Source of the DNA: Styela clava
Lineage: Eukaryota > Chordata > Ascidiacea > Stolidobranchia > Styelidae
DNA: 64,000 bases
Reading direction: 5' to 3'
Assembly (NCBI RefSeq): GCF_964204865.1
Contig: NC_135252.1
Span: 2,480,001 to 2,544,000 of the forward strand
Below, in pieces: positions 34,915 through 46,180 of this stretch. The notes beneath the pieces were generated by a model that worked only from the letters and a program-made list of their open reading frames with translations, was not told where the DNA came from and did not search any database. Position numbers and translations under genes: made by a program. Every line of letters begins with the position of its first letter. Position 1 is the stretch's first letter.

Positions 34915-35916
34915 ATGCCGGCCACAACTACTGCTGCTTCTTCTGACGATGGCGTAGTTTTCTGTCATACTGGGCCAAGTCGTGTTGCACCATCACTTTC
35001 AAGCTTTGTTTTGAAACTGGAAACCTATTTGAGGATGACCGAAATCCCTTATAAAGAAGAAGTTTCTTTAAAAAAATCTCCAAAGGGAAAAATACCATTT
35101 GTTAAGATTGATGGAAAAGATCTTGGTGATACCAATTTCATTATTCCATATTTGAATAAAAAGTATGAAAAAGACCTAGATGCTTCTCTGAATCTGCAGG
35201 AAAAATCAATATCTTTAGCTTTCAAAAGATTGATTGAGGAAAACCTGTACTGGACAATGGTGCATTATCGTTGGGTGGAAAATTATTCATCATTTTCAAA
35301 AATAATTCCTGTCACAGGCTTTTACAAAAAGATTATGCCAATTGCGGGAGCCATGATCCTCAAACCAAATGTTAAGTCTAATCTGAATGGTCATGGAATG
35401 GGACGCCACTCTGTAAAAGAGATTCATGAAATTTCTGCCAATGATTTGAAAGCGTTGTCTGATTACCTTGGTGATAAACAATTTTTCATGGGTGAAAATC
35501 CTACTGAAATTGATGCAAGTTTGTTTGGATTGTTGGCTCAGTTCCGCTTCACAATGCCCGAAAGCGAACAGGAAAAGTTGATGAAGGATGATCTTAAGAA
35601 CCTTGGTGAATACACTGATCGGATGCGTGACAGATACTTTTCAGACTGGGAGGAAAAATTGCTACAAGAAAAAAAAAAAGTGGAAGAGGTTCCTGAAACA
35701 AAAAAGGCCGAGAGTGAAGGAGAGAAAAATGGTTCTGGTGATAAAGTGGAAGAAAAAGAGGAAAAGAATGGTTCGGGTGATAAAGTGGAAGAAAATGAGG
35801 ACAAGAAGGAGGAGGCTCCAAAAAATGGGAGCAAGGTTGAGGAGGTAGCAGGTGCTCAAGATGGAAAACAAGTGGATGAAGAAAAACCTACTGAAGAAAA
35901 AAAAGATGAAGCCTAA
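34915..35916 (+). CDS. FAXC: FAXC / failed axon connections homologue, intronless
   Basis: A 333-residue protein of the Fax/metaxin-like GST-fold family. In Drosophila, Fax is linked to axon development; the biochemical activity is not settled. The N-terminal thioredoxin-like domain lies at about residues 14-95 (VVFCHTGPSRVAPSLSSFVL, then KGKIPFVKIDGKDLGDTNFI). The C-terminal GST-like helical domain lies at about 105-240, with the family block GMGRHSVKEIHEI, then DLKALSDYLGDKQFFMGENP, then TEIDASLFGLLAQF. From about residue 250 the chain is a Lys/Glu-rich low-complexity tail holding two tandem NGSGDKVEE units. Human FAXC is somewhat longer and has a hydrophobic N-terminal stretch that is absent here. 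The start is the first in-frame ATG. TCATCATTTCAG, 60 bp upstream, looks like an acceptor for a 5' UTR intron or trans-spliced leader. The coding region has no introns. Confidence 0.9.
   Translation: MPATTTAASSDDGVVFCHTGPSRVAPSLSSFVLKLETYLRMTEIPYKEEVSLKKSPKGKIPFVKIDGKDLGDTNFIIPYLNKKYEKDLDASLNLQEKSISLAFKRLIEENLYWTMVHYRWVENYSSFSKIIPVTGFYKKIMPIAGAMILKPNVKSNLNGHGMGRHSVKEIHEISANDLKALSDYLGDKQFFMGENPTEIDASLFGLLAQFRFTMPESEQEKLMKDDLKNLGEYTDRMRDRYFSDWEEKLLQEKKKVEEVPETKKAESEGEKNGSGDKVEEKEEKNGSGDKVEENEDKKEEAPKNGSKVEEVAGAQDGKQVDEEKPTEEKKDEA
35716..35811 (+). repeat. internal tandem repeat in the FAXC tail
   Basis: The codons for GEKNGSGDKVEEKE and EEKNGSGDKVEENE lie next to each other. Both DNA copies carry AAAAATGGTTCTGGTGATAA-like sequence followed by AGTGGAAGA, with synonymous differences. 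The expansion keeps the frame and lengthens only the acidic/basic tail. Confidence 0.85.
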
Positions 35917-36506
35917 TTTGTTAATTGAATAATATCATAAAATTAGAGGTTCTTACGTACTAATAACATTCCATCTGCCTTGTTGTTTTGTGATGAATAT
36001 ATTTTTGTTTTGCTTCAATTCCTTCATTCAAGTTTACTTTTGCAGTATGTTTCTATTGAGTTTGCTAAAATATTTCATTAATAGTATATTTATAATTATT
36101 CAAACTGAAATCATTGCAGCAAGATTTTTTTTTCGAAAAATATCTGATATGGCTCATTAGATGTATATTACCTGATTCATAAATCTTATTTTTCTATGCT
36201 TATTTTGCTTGCCTACAATTTTATTTACTGTGTTGTAATATCAATTGTGCTTCTGCTCTTTGATAGTTCTTTTGTTTTTGTAATTTCTATGTTTTTGTAA
36301 TTCATATTGCCATTCCATTATCTCATGAGAAAATTCAATTCCTGCTTTCCTCTGGTACAAGTATACTTTTGCAATGTCATATCAATCATGTTTAAGTAAT
36401 TGTTTCATCTTGTATAACACCATGTTATCCTTTGTATTACGTAGATGGTTGGCCTCGTTATATAAATGTTTAAATAGTCCTGACATTGCTCAACTTTGTA
36501 TTCGGC

Positions 36507-37956
36507 ATGCTACCAACAGATGATCCCAAAGGAAAAGACCAGCCTTTATTATTACAAAGACCCCATATTTCATATACTGCAATCTTGGAGCACATGACAA
36601 ATGTTTACAAAAGACCAAGAACAGAGCCATTCCCTTTCCTGGACAGAGAGTCAAACTTCAGCCTTTTACCTAAAATTACTACAACCGATAAAGTTGTATC
36701 CGCTACCATGGAGAGCTGCGTATTCAAAAGTGTTTTAACCTGTGGAGGAGGTAAAATTATTCATTATGTCATGCAATACCCTGGATCATACCATAGTTGT
36801 TTCAACAGGTCATCTAGTTCATAATATCCATGTCTGATTGAAAATTATGCTTTAAACTTGAGTCATTCATATCTCTTTTCAACAAATTTCGAACTGTATG
36901 GCCCCATAGAAATTTGATTGTTAAAAAGTTTTTTTTGTCGTTTTCTAGCTGTACCATTCTCATACTGCTGTCATTAATGCATGCAAATCTTTTTTTCAGG
37001 TTATGGCCTTGGAGCAGTGCTTGGTTTATTCATGTATGGAGTGGAATCGCCTGTCACTGATCCATCTAAAATTCCCACTGTGCGAGAAACGATACGTGAA
37101 ATGAGGACTAGGATGCATTCATCTGGAAAAACATTTGCTTTTGTTGGAGCAATGTTTTCTGCAACTGAATGTGCTTTGGAAACGGTATAGTGATTGATTT
37201 GTCATGAAAAATAGATGTTAGGTCTGCTTTATTTTTGTATTACGATATGATCTTGTTGTTGAGTCACAACTCAATAATATTGAGAACTCCTAGTCAAGTC
37301 AAATTGCCCTTGCATATGCGGTTACATCCGATATTGAATTTGAATTTGAATGTTAGGAACATTCTCTGCAAGTTTGGGAGATATAATTTTTGTATTTATC
37401 TCCATATGGAGGAAGGCTGATATGATGACTTAATCAGTAGTGGGATTCAGCCGGTTCGCACCGTTTCTATAGAACCGTCTCACAGAATTTTATGAGATCA
37501 CAAACCGGTTAGCATTACTGGTTATTGTCAATGTTCTGTTTTTAACTGAACCGACTGAAAAATATGACTTTTGTGATGAAACTGGCTGACAAATAATTTG
37601 AATCCCACCACTGGACTTAATCGAGTGGTGAGTCAAGATCTACTGGTTACCAGTCTGGTATGGGAATGGTTACCAGTTGTTTGTTTCAGATGCATGGACT
37701 GGATTATGGTATATTCAATGACAATCGAATGTTGCTCTTACATGAAAACCACTTGGAATTTAGTGGGAATTTAAAGATTCATGTTTTATTTCAGTATCGC
37801 GGAAAATCTGACCCAAAAAATACACCTGCTGCTGGGTTTATCACCGGTGGTCTTCTTGGCTTACGAGGTGGAATTCAAGCAGGATTATTTGGTGGACTTG
37901 GATTTGCGGCATTTTCATTCCTTATAGATTATTACCTTTTGCATCGTCATTCATGA
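36507..37956 (+). CDS. TIMM22: mitochondrial inner-membrane translocase subunit TIM22, three exons
   Basis: TIM22 is the channel-forming core of the carrier translocase, which inserts multi-spanning proteins such as metabolite carriers into the mitochondrial inner membrane. Exons: 36507-36750 (donor GGAG/GTAAAA), 37000-37184 (acceptor TTTTTTCAG, donor ACG/GTATAG) and 37795-37956 (acceptor TTTATTTCAG, stop TGA). Phases are 1 then 0. The product is 196 aa, near the usual size. Family features are [15 protein letters not shown] before helix 1, [19 protein letters not shown], then YRGKSDPKN and [17 protein letters not shown], ending FLIDYYL. The conserved cysteines of exon 1 (MESC, TCGG) and of TEC are present. 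The start is the first ATG in frame. It lies 590 bp after the FAXC stop on the same strand. The second intron carries a complete MITE and a SINE core. Confidence 0.93.
37435..37613. mobile_element. complete 179-bp hAT MITE in TIM22 intron 2
   Basis: A perfect 8-bp TSD GACTTAAT (37427-37434 and 37614-37621) brackets CAGTAGTGGGATTCAGCCGG and ...TTTGAATCCCACCACTG. It is the best-preserved copy of the family seen at 3251-3438 and 6185-6258. It is too short to encode anything. Confidence 0.93.
37644..37712 (-). mobile_element. SINE core fragment in TIM22 intron 2
   Basis: GGTTACCAGTCTGGTATGGG...TTGTTTGTTTCAGATGCATG...GACTGG is a diverged match to the SINE core at 62475-62540. The tRNA-related head and the tail are absent. 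Confidence 0.55.
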
Positions 37957-38590
37957 CACTGTTACAATGATATATGTAAATCTGTCTCAAAAAGAGGTAT
38001 GTTGCTGCATGAAAACTGAGATTGAGTGGTCATGTGCTGCTGGCAGAATGGTTTCTGAAAACCACAATGGAAAGAATTTTGAGTTTGGATGGCTGGTTCT
38101 CCTCCGTTGATTAACTGAATAATAGTTTCTTCTATGACGAATTGTCTCTGTTACTTATTAACTTATTAATCCTTAACCTCAACGCACTGGCAAAAACTGA
38201 CTGAATGGGAGTTGCAGAATGGATCTTATGAAAGATAACTGTATGCTTCATTCTCAATGCCCACTTTATATTTATGAAGACCTGGTAGCAATATAGTAAA
38301 GCCATATGTTCAGTATCATCCAATTTTTTTCGAGATATGTACCGATAGATGAAAGTACAGTATACATACACATTAGTCAAGTTCAACAGTTCAATTTCGA
38401 GGCTTATTCACAACGACGTCGAGGGGCTGATTCAGATATTTATTTCGTCGTGCTTGAAATATTGTACACACAAAATTAAACAAACATAATAATAAAAATA
38501 TAAACTAAACATACAATATTGACGCGGGGCCGCGAAAGACTATGAAGTAAGTCATCGTGTCAGCGACACCTTGTTTGCCGAGTTGAAAAG
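37957..38590. other. TIM22 3' flank
   Basis: Probable 3' UTR and intergenic sequence. No strong AATAAA signal immediately follows the stop. No gene or defined repeat is recognised up to the duplicated segment at 38591. Confidence 0.4.
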
Positions 38591-39020
38591 CAGATGAAAT
38601 CAAACAAACTTATTGAATAAAAATTGTATCATCATGACTTGCTGAATAAATCCAATCCAGTGATTTCCCTACACCCCCCCTATAGGGGGTGAACACCCCC
38701 CCTAAAATTTCAAACACCCCCCCTAATTTTGAGGTGAGATTCCACACTGTAATTCCAAATCAAGTATAATTGTATTCAAATATAACGCCTATGGCATATT
38801 CATCAGACAGATGAAATCAAACAAACTTATTAAATAAAAATTGTATCATCATGACTTGCAGAATAAATCCAATCCAGTGATTTCCCTACACCCCCCCTAA
38901 AATTTCAAACACCCCCCCCTAATTTTGAGGTGAGATTCCACACTGTAATTCCAAATCAAGTATAATTGTATTCAAATATAACGCCTATGGCATATTCATC
39001 AGTGTAGATGAGGGGTTCCA
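38591..39020. repeat. about 215-bp tandem duplication at a transposon end
   Basis: CAGATGAAATCAAACAAACT through GCCTATGGCATATTCATCAG (38591-38805) is followed by a second near-identical copy starting at about 38806. Each copy contains the CAGTGATTTCCCTACACCCC element end together with the same flanking sequence. The duplication therefore happened after insertion and copied the junction. Confidence 0.85.
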
Positions 39021-41140
39021 AACCGCAGTCTGCGGGCCAATTACGGCTCGCGTGACGATTTAAAATGGCCCGCCGAACTTGAGTGAAATAAATAGTTTAA
39101 CCCTTCATTTGGTACCTTTTGAGTTTTAGATACAGTCTATTGTTACATCATTATCACAGTTTAAGGATGTTTATTTCGTAACAATTGAATTATATCGGTA
39201 TCTTATGTATACGTATGGGTATTAGGATTACACACTGCAGTATTTTAGATATCAGCCGTATATTAGGGAAGCTTAATAATGTCACAAAACGAAAACTAGG
39301 CACCGAAAACAGACGTTTTTTAGATGAATGACAGCGTTTTCATTTTTTTATTGAAAAGAATCAAATTTCAGCGATTTGTCTTCTTACCAACAAAATATTT
39401 CAGTTCTGAAGGAATACAACATTATGCGCCATTATGATCAGTTGACGCGCGTATTTCAAAATTTAATTCATTGCATAATTCATACAAAAGTCAAACAAAC
39501 ATGTTCAAAAAAATGTGAAATGTGTAACAAAAAAGCCATAAGTAGCCATTCATACAATGTCAGATGAGCTAGTAACTTCATTAGTCACTATCAGTTGCAA
39601 ATTACTTGTTGAAACCTAGTAGTATATAGTTACGGTTGAAAGCCTTGCTTTATTATCTATTTCCCGGGAGTTCTATCAGCTAAATATTATATTTATTGAT
39701 TTCATTACATAATAAACTGCGATGCTAGGTGTATCTAAAATCAAGCTTAGAGCCTATTTTGGTGCCTATTTCTCAAAATTTTCTCAGGGCGCTTAAGCGC
39801 GCCCTGAACCCCAGCCGTGCCGTCCTGCACTTTTCCTCGCTGCCCTTTTCTGGCCCTACAATTTTATTCTGCTGTGGATTTTGGCTCGCCGTCAATCAAC
39901 TTGGGGGGCCCCTCTTGTACATCGTTTTTTAAATACATACCATTTTTTTAAGAATACAAATAGCCTAGTTTTATCTCAAATAGCAAATTATTTACCACCC
40001 CCTAAATTTCGAAACACCCCCCCTAAATGGAAAAGCTGGGGAACATACTGTCAGTGATTTCCTTACACCCCCCCTTTAGGGGGTGAACACCCCCCCTAAA
40101 ATTTCAAACACCCCCCCTAATTTTGAGGTGCGATTCCACACTGAGGGGTTCTAAACCTCAGTCTGCGGGCCAATTACGGATTTAAAATGGCCCGCCGAAC
40201 TTGAGTGAAATAGTTTAACCCTTCATGTGGTACCTACCGTCTATTGTTACATCATTATCACAGGTTAAGCACGTTTATTTCGTAACAATTGAATTATTCC
40301 GGTATCTTATGTATACGTATGGGTATTAGGATTACACACTGCAGTATTTTAGATATCAGCCGTATATTAAGAAAGCTTAAAGATGTCACAAAACGAAAAC
40401 TAGGCACTGAAAACAGACATTTTTTAGATGAATGACAGCGTTTTTATTTCTTTATTGAAAAGAATCAAACTTCAGCGATTTGTCTTCTTACCAACAAAAT
40501 ATTTCAGTTCTGAAGGAATACAACATTATGCGACATTATGATCAGTTGACGAGCTTATTTCAAAATTTAACTCATACAAAAGTCAAACAAACATGTTCAA
40601 AAAAATTAGAAATGTGTAACAAAACAAGCCATAAGTAGCCATTCATACAATGCCAGATGAGCAAGTAACTTCATTAGTCACTATCAGTTGCAAGTTACTT
40701 GTTGAAACGTAGTAGTATATATTTACGGTTGAAAGCCGTGCTTGTTATCTATTCCCCGGGAATTCTATCAGCTAAATATTATAATTATTGATTTCATTAC
40801 ATAACAAACTGCGATGCTAGGTGTATCTAAAATCAAGCTTAGAGCCTATTTTGGTGCCTATTTCTCAAAATTTATACAGGGCGCTTGACCGCGCCCTGAA
40901 CCCCAGCCGTGTCGTCCCGCACTTTTCCTCGCTCCCCTTTTCTGGCCCTACAATTTCATTCTGCTGTGGATTTTGGCCCGCGTCAATCAACTTGGTGGGC
41001 CCCCATGTACATCGTTTCTTAAATACATACCATTTTTTTAGGAATACAAATAGCCTAGTTTTATCTCTAATAGCAAATTATTTACCACCCCCTACATTTT
41101 GAAACACCCCCTCTAAAAAGAAAAGCTGGGGAACATACTG
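38658..41140 (+). mobile_element. two hAT copies joined head-to-tail (relatives of 10267-11604)
   Basis: Copy A runs from CAGTGATTTCCCTACACCCC (38658, or 38875 in the duplicated end) to AAGCTGGGGAACATACTG at 40050. After a single T, copy B starts CAGTGATTTCCTTACACC at 40052 and ends at 41140. Both resemble the 10267-11604 element throughout. Copy B lacks about 60 bp between CACACTG and GAGGGGTTC. Both keep decayed transposase N-terminus sequence (in copy A: NISVLKEYNIMRHYDQLTRV). Both also carry a palindromic CAGGGCGCTTAAGCGCGCCC-like segment near 39785 and its relative near 40877. Confidence 0.85.
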
Positions 41141-41194
41141 TACCACATAATGAATTTATCATAATGTACTGAAAGTGTAATAATGTAATATCAT

Positions 41195-41264
41195 AATGAA
41201 CTGATGTACAGTCTGCGGGTCGGTCAAAATATCCTCGCGGGCCGTATGTTGCCCACCCCTGAAC
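41195..41264. mobile_element. solo right end of another hAT-like element
   Basis: CAGTCTGCGGGTCGG...CTCGCGGGCCGTATGTTGCC...CACCCCTG is a typical hAT right terminus. No matching left end was located before the joined elements, so it is a remnant. Confidence 0.45.
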
Positions 41265-41906
41265 TAGAGACAGAGAGTGCAATGATGCACATCGGACGCC
41301 ATTATGAGTCCGGCGAATCGCGGTAACGCGGCAGCCTCGGTTTGTTTTAGCTTCGTCGGTCTGCTTATCAGGTTTCGTTTGTCAATTTGTTTGGAGATTT
41401 GTTACTGTTTTGCATTTTATTCGGGTAAGTTCAGTATTTTTCTTTTGCTATTTGCCTAGTATAATAAAACTGGTACTTCACTTGAACTGCTTCAATCACT
41501 TTCATTCCTAAAATCAGCACTATTTTTATACATTTCATGATTCGTTCGCTGTTCTGCATAGATATTAGATCCAAAAATTTGCATTGCTCCTGATTTATCA
41601 TGCATGTTTTTCTCAATACATTCCAGATGGTTACGATCACGAGAAGCTGTGATAAAGTTCACACAAGGTGTACCCTTGCCAAACAAGCTTGGTTGGGAAA
41701 TTTGAATTGTCTTCTCATGTTATTGCAATATATTTTGAACCTACTTATGTTGGGAAACTCAAAATAAAGCAAAAAATATTGTGTTCAATTTTGAATAAAA
41801 AAAACACTGTTTCTCCTTTAATTCTGTTGCATCCAATACCAATGTAATATGACCAGATCCAAATTTGTTGTAAATTTGAGACATAACTTTCTTCAATAAT
41901 CTATTT

Positions 41907-42792
41907 CAGGGTGGTCCTAGGTTGTCGGCTCCGCGGGCCACAATAGTGCCAAGAATAGGTAAACAGTTCAATACAAAACAAATACATTTTTTGTGCAAAC
42001 ACATTGATCAGTTTATGGCATTTATCAATCTAACCCATGCAGAAGCCACTAAAAAACTTATGCATAAAATGTGAGATTTTAATCTCTTCCTAACGGTAAA
42101 CGTGCTTGCGCAAATGATTTTTTTTTGGAAAATGCTCCTTGCTCACAAGATGCTAAAACGCAGTTTAAAATTCAATTCTTTTGTCACCGACACCATTTAT
42201 TATTAGCGACATATTAAGCAAGCATTGTGGTATTTTCTATCCCACATACACTTAAAATCTGTTTGAATTCTTCAGCTTTCTTTTAAACTCTTGTTTAGAA
42301 AGTGACTGCAGATTGATTGATTACCATATGTGAGGTACAGAATGGTAATTACTAAATTTTCTGACATATAGGCAGCATTTTTTGTAATACTTTTTAGCCT
42401 GGTTGCAAAAAAACACCCGGCATGAATCACGCTGTTAGGTCATAACATTATTTAGTTATCATAGCAAACCGAAGCTACTATAATCAGCATTCGATTTTTA
42501 GTTTTCTATGGGCCAAAATTGTTAGCATATATTCCCGATCAAAACGATAGAAAGCCAGAGAACAATTTAGATTGCCAAGCACATCATTCAACTTTGCTAG
42601 TTGCTTCAGCGAGCCATAACACTAGTTACTTCAGTGACATTAGTGATGTAACAATAAGTCAAAATATATTTCTGGTTAATTTTATGACAAAACAACACGA
42701 AATGCGATTTTTTGACTACTCTCAGAATGTGACGCGGGCCACAGATAATGAAGCGGCGGGCCACATGTGGCCCTCGGACCTGGACCACCCTG
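41907..42792. mobile_element. hAT element (CAGGGTGGTCC ends)
   Basis: The flanks ATCTATTT (41899-41906) and ATCTATGT (42793-42800) match at seven of eight bases. The ends are CAGGGTGGTCCTAGGTTGTC and ...GACCTGGACCACCCTG. GCGGGCCAC words lie near both ends. It is 886 bp with no transposase-like frame. Confidence 0.88.
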
Positions 42793-42813
42793 ATCTATGT
42801 GGTAAGTCTACCA

Positions 42814-43196
42814 CAGGGGTGTCGAACTTGTGGGTTTTTGAGGGCCACATTGCATTTTGGCAAACAGTTTTTGATGTATTTTGATAATGTATACTTGAAA
42901 CAAATTTTCAATAGGTGTAATGTGTGACATATATTGTGAATTGTGATGTAATTAAACAGCCGCATAACGATTTTTATTTTCTTGAATTTTGATTAAATGC
43001 CATTTACATATTAATTTTTTGCATTTCACTATTATTGCAATTTATACAAATCAACTTTCTGTAAATTGTCTTTTTCTGTGTGAATAATCACTTCCACTTT
43101 GAAAGGTTTTAAAAATATATTACATTTAAATAAAAAACCTTACGAAATATTACAGTTATCGTTAAGCGTTCGAAGGCTGTGAGTTTGACACCCCTT
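42814..43196. mobile_element. short hAT element (CAGGGGTGTCGAAC ends)
   Basis: The flanks GTCTACCA and GTCTACCG match at seven of eight. The ends are CAGGGGTGTCGAACTTGTGG and ...GTGAGTTTGACACCCCTT. It is 383 bp and lies only 21 bp beyond the previous element. Confidence 0.85.
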
Positions 43197-43559
43197 GTCT
43201 ACCGGAACCATGATAAAAATACTATCCAGGCTGCAGCCCCGATCATCCAGTCAGCAACTTCCACATGCAGGAGGGAATGTCCCAAACACTAGCGAGCTCA
43301 TTTTTTTTTCGATTGTAACTTTCTTGTTAAGACATGATTGGTATTTAATCAATTTCCTTTCCCACATAGCTGCTTTTCCCCTCCATATACCTCCATTCTT
43401 TTGCAGTTTATACGCTTACTTTGCAAAGTACTTCATTTCATAGCTGTTAGGTATGTAACCCCTCTCTTCTGGAAAGTTTACCTCCCAAATATCAGGCAAA
43501 TCGTGCTTCGGGGTACTTCAGTGCAATGAGAAAATGCATTGCCTAAGCATCCAGTACGG

Positions 43560-44334
43560 CAGAGGTTCCCAAACTGTGGGTCGCGACCCCGAGTGGGGTC
43601 GGGGGAAGATTTTCCGGGGTCGCCCTATTTCTGTCAAACATGCACCCACAAGTGACTAGGATTTGAAAGTTGGAAAGTGAAATTTGTGCTGGTCGGCGGG
43701 TACCGAAGAATGACGAAATGTCACTATTTTCAGCAATAACTCGACCATTTATTGTCCAAACAGCGCCAATATTCACGTGGAATGCTACTTAAACTTTCCA
43801 GCTGGTCGGCAGGTACCGGTATTAGTGAATGCAATTGAGTGACAGTGTTACGAGCGCAAATTTGCTTTATTTGGCGAATGGCCCTTAATTAAGTGTTCAC
43901 AAGTATGGCGTTGATTGACAGGCGGTGTCTTGGCCGAGAAATCATCACTCTTTAGATTTTGATCAGTTGCAAAAGCGCTTTGTTAAATTGCGCACGAGTC
44001 TAAAATTTACCAGAAGGCTATACGTGTTTTTGTCCACATCGCTTCATTGCAATATTACGTATATATACGTTTCATACATAATTTAGAAGCGTTTCGAGCA
44101 GTGAAACACAAAACCACAACCACGAATCCTAGCATAATAATGGACACTTAAATGATGTGATTCAGTACACGTTTTTTCTTTGCAGGTACATTGTTTTCAG
44201 ATATTGTTGAGATATTTAAATTGATATACTGATTTTTCAAGTTGCTGAACGTTTTTAGTTATGGGGTCGCGAATATCTGTAGGCTTTGATTTTATGAAAA
44301 TTGGGGTCGCGAAAAAAAAGGTTAGGAACCACTG
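43560..44334. mobile_element. hAT element (GGGTCGCGA ends)
   Basis: A perfect TSD CAGTACGG (43552-43559 and 44335-44342) brackets CAGAGGTTCCCAAACTGTGG-GTCGCGACC and ...GGGGTCGCGAAAAAAAAGGT-TAGGAACCACTG. It is 775 bp and non-coding. Confidence 0.92.
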
Positions 44335-44399
44335 CAGTACGGTACCATCACTTTTGAAGTAGCTCTGTCTGGTTTTTGTGAAAGTATACTGTGTAACAA

Positions 44400-45040
44400 A
44401 GCAGCTCCCGTGTATAAAAGATATACAAGCTAGTCTGTATTCAATCTATAATAGAGCAAAGTGTGTTAAAGCAACGCTAACACACGTTTAAAGCAAGTAT
44501 AAAAAGCAACCGCGCGAACCGACGTACCGTTCTCCGCGACGAGCGTCTCGACGTACCGTTCTCCGCGACAAGCGTCCCCTCAAACAGCAGAAAAAATGTT
44601 GCTGGCAGCATCGGTCATAGGTCTTGAAAGTAGGTAATGGGGAAATTGAAACGATAAGACTAATTTATGACGACGTACATTTGCTATGGGTGTTTACCCG
44701 CGCAAAGATTTTCTTGATTATTTTCGTGACAAAGACCAATCAACAAAAAGTCAACGATGACGTAATAATTGTATTTGTTGCAGCCGCTCAGACACTTCGT
44801 TCGTGCAGACAGATATTCAAGCATGGAGAGAGAGAGAGATTTATTACCACAGAAACAAAGTCAACAGATAAAAAAGATAAAGAAATGAATTACTGAGTCG
44901 GCAATTCAAAGGTATTATTAAAGTCATTAAGGAAAATATAGGATTTTGAGAGGTCAAGTATTGTTTGAAGCCGGACATGTCCAATGTAAGAAATAAAACG
45001 ATCAAAGATTTAAAAAAAAACATTTTTTTATTGGACACAG
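44400..45040. other. stretch with TATA-like motif and 29-bp tandem repeat, no gene supported
   Basis: TATAAAAG at 44415-44422 is followed about 100 bp later by two tandem 29-bp GC-rich units at 44521-44549 and 44550-44578 (GACGTACCGTTCTCCGCGAC...) with only two differences. A short (GA)n run is at about 44825-44840. This could be a promoter or LTR-like segment, but no coding region or matching LTR was found. Confidence 0.4.
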
Positions 45041-45049
45041 ACCGGGATC

Positions 45050-46180
45050 AAAAATGGATAAACAGGAACGAGAAAATAATACCATTACAGATTCAGCAAT
45101 AGAGCGCATGACGTAAAAGTATCATTTAGCACCTCAATTTGTTTACGAGAAGGATACAGGGGGGAAAATAGTAACAATCACTCAATATTGTATAGATGTT
45201 ACCAACATTCATAGGTATTTTACATACTTGAAAAAGAACTGGTATATTAATATATAAAATGAAACTAAGTATGCACAATTAAATATATCGTTCACTTGTT
45301 ACGCAGTAAGTTCAACAATGTACGGTTATTGGACACGTTTAGTGGCCATAACGATCGTTTCAAAATTTTATTATTGTTATTTGCCTCCGTCTCCATTTTT
45401 AAAAAATCGCTTTTCTCTTCGAATACTGGACCAATTGCTTTGATATTTTCAGTGGTTAAAGATAAAATTTTTTTCCAGAAGGCTATTACTTTTCTTTTTT
45501 TTGCTATGACGTCATCAAAATTATTGCCACTGGGTGGCGCTACGTGTCCATATATTTGAGCATAGCTCTCTTGTTACTTAAAAAAGACTTATCCACAATT
45601 AAATATACATTTCATCACTTATTCTAATATTTACACAATGAATTTTAACAATATATAAAGAATATTAAATTAATTTACGAAATAGAAGCATGGAAAAACA
45701 GTGACAATCACTGAATACTATATATTGGCTACCAACATTCATAAGTATTTATACATACTTGAGAAATGGAATATTAATGCATGGTCCACAATTAAATATG
45801 TAGTCAATAAAGCAGTTTATCACTTATTACACAATGATTTTTAACATTACAAAAAGATTATTGAATTAATTTACAAAGAGGCTACCAACATTTATAAGTA
45901 CTTATACATACTTGAAAAAGAACTGAAATATTAATATAAGATCCACAATTAGGTATGCACAATTAAATATACATTTTATCACTTATTACACAATGAATTT
46001 TAACAATATAAAAAGGTTATTATATTAATTTACGAAATACAAGCATGGAAAAAACAGTGACAATTACTGAATACTGTATATTGGCTACCATTATTCATTA
46101 AGTATTTATACACTTGAGAAATGCGATATTAATGTATGATCCACAGGTAAATATGCAATTAATAATGCAGTTAATCACTT
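45050..46180 (-). repeat. LINE 3'-UTR-like array of about 175-bp repeats
   Basis: The motif GGCTACCAACATTCATAAGTATTTATACATACTTGA and its variants recur at about 45200, 45735, 45885 and 46085, accompanied by CACAATTAAATATACATTTTATCACTTATTACACAATG blocks. It lies directly 3' (minus strand) of the LINE coding fragment. The array is interrupted at 45303-45569 by another mobile repeat. Confidence 0.65.
45303..45569 (-). mobile_element. dispersed repeat copy with 8-bp TSD
   Basis: CTTGTTAC at 45295-45302 recurs at 45570-45577. The insert is the inverse of the family at 28440-28720 (GACGTCATCAAAATTATTGC, TGTCCATATATTTGAGCATA). It gives the best estimate of that family's length, about 267 bp. The ends are not obviously inverted repeats, so the class remains open. 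Confidence 0.7.

Noticed and set aside
35538-35871. Ser/Phe-rich minus-strand open frames
   Set aside because: They are antisense shadows of the Lys/Glu-rich FAXC tail.
42519-42884. 121-codon plus-strand frame
   Set aside because: It crosses the border of the hAT element at 41907-42792 and its TSD, so it cannot be an ancestral gene.
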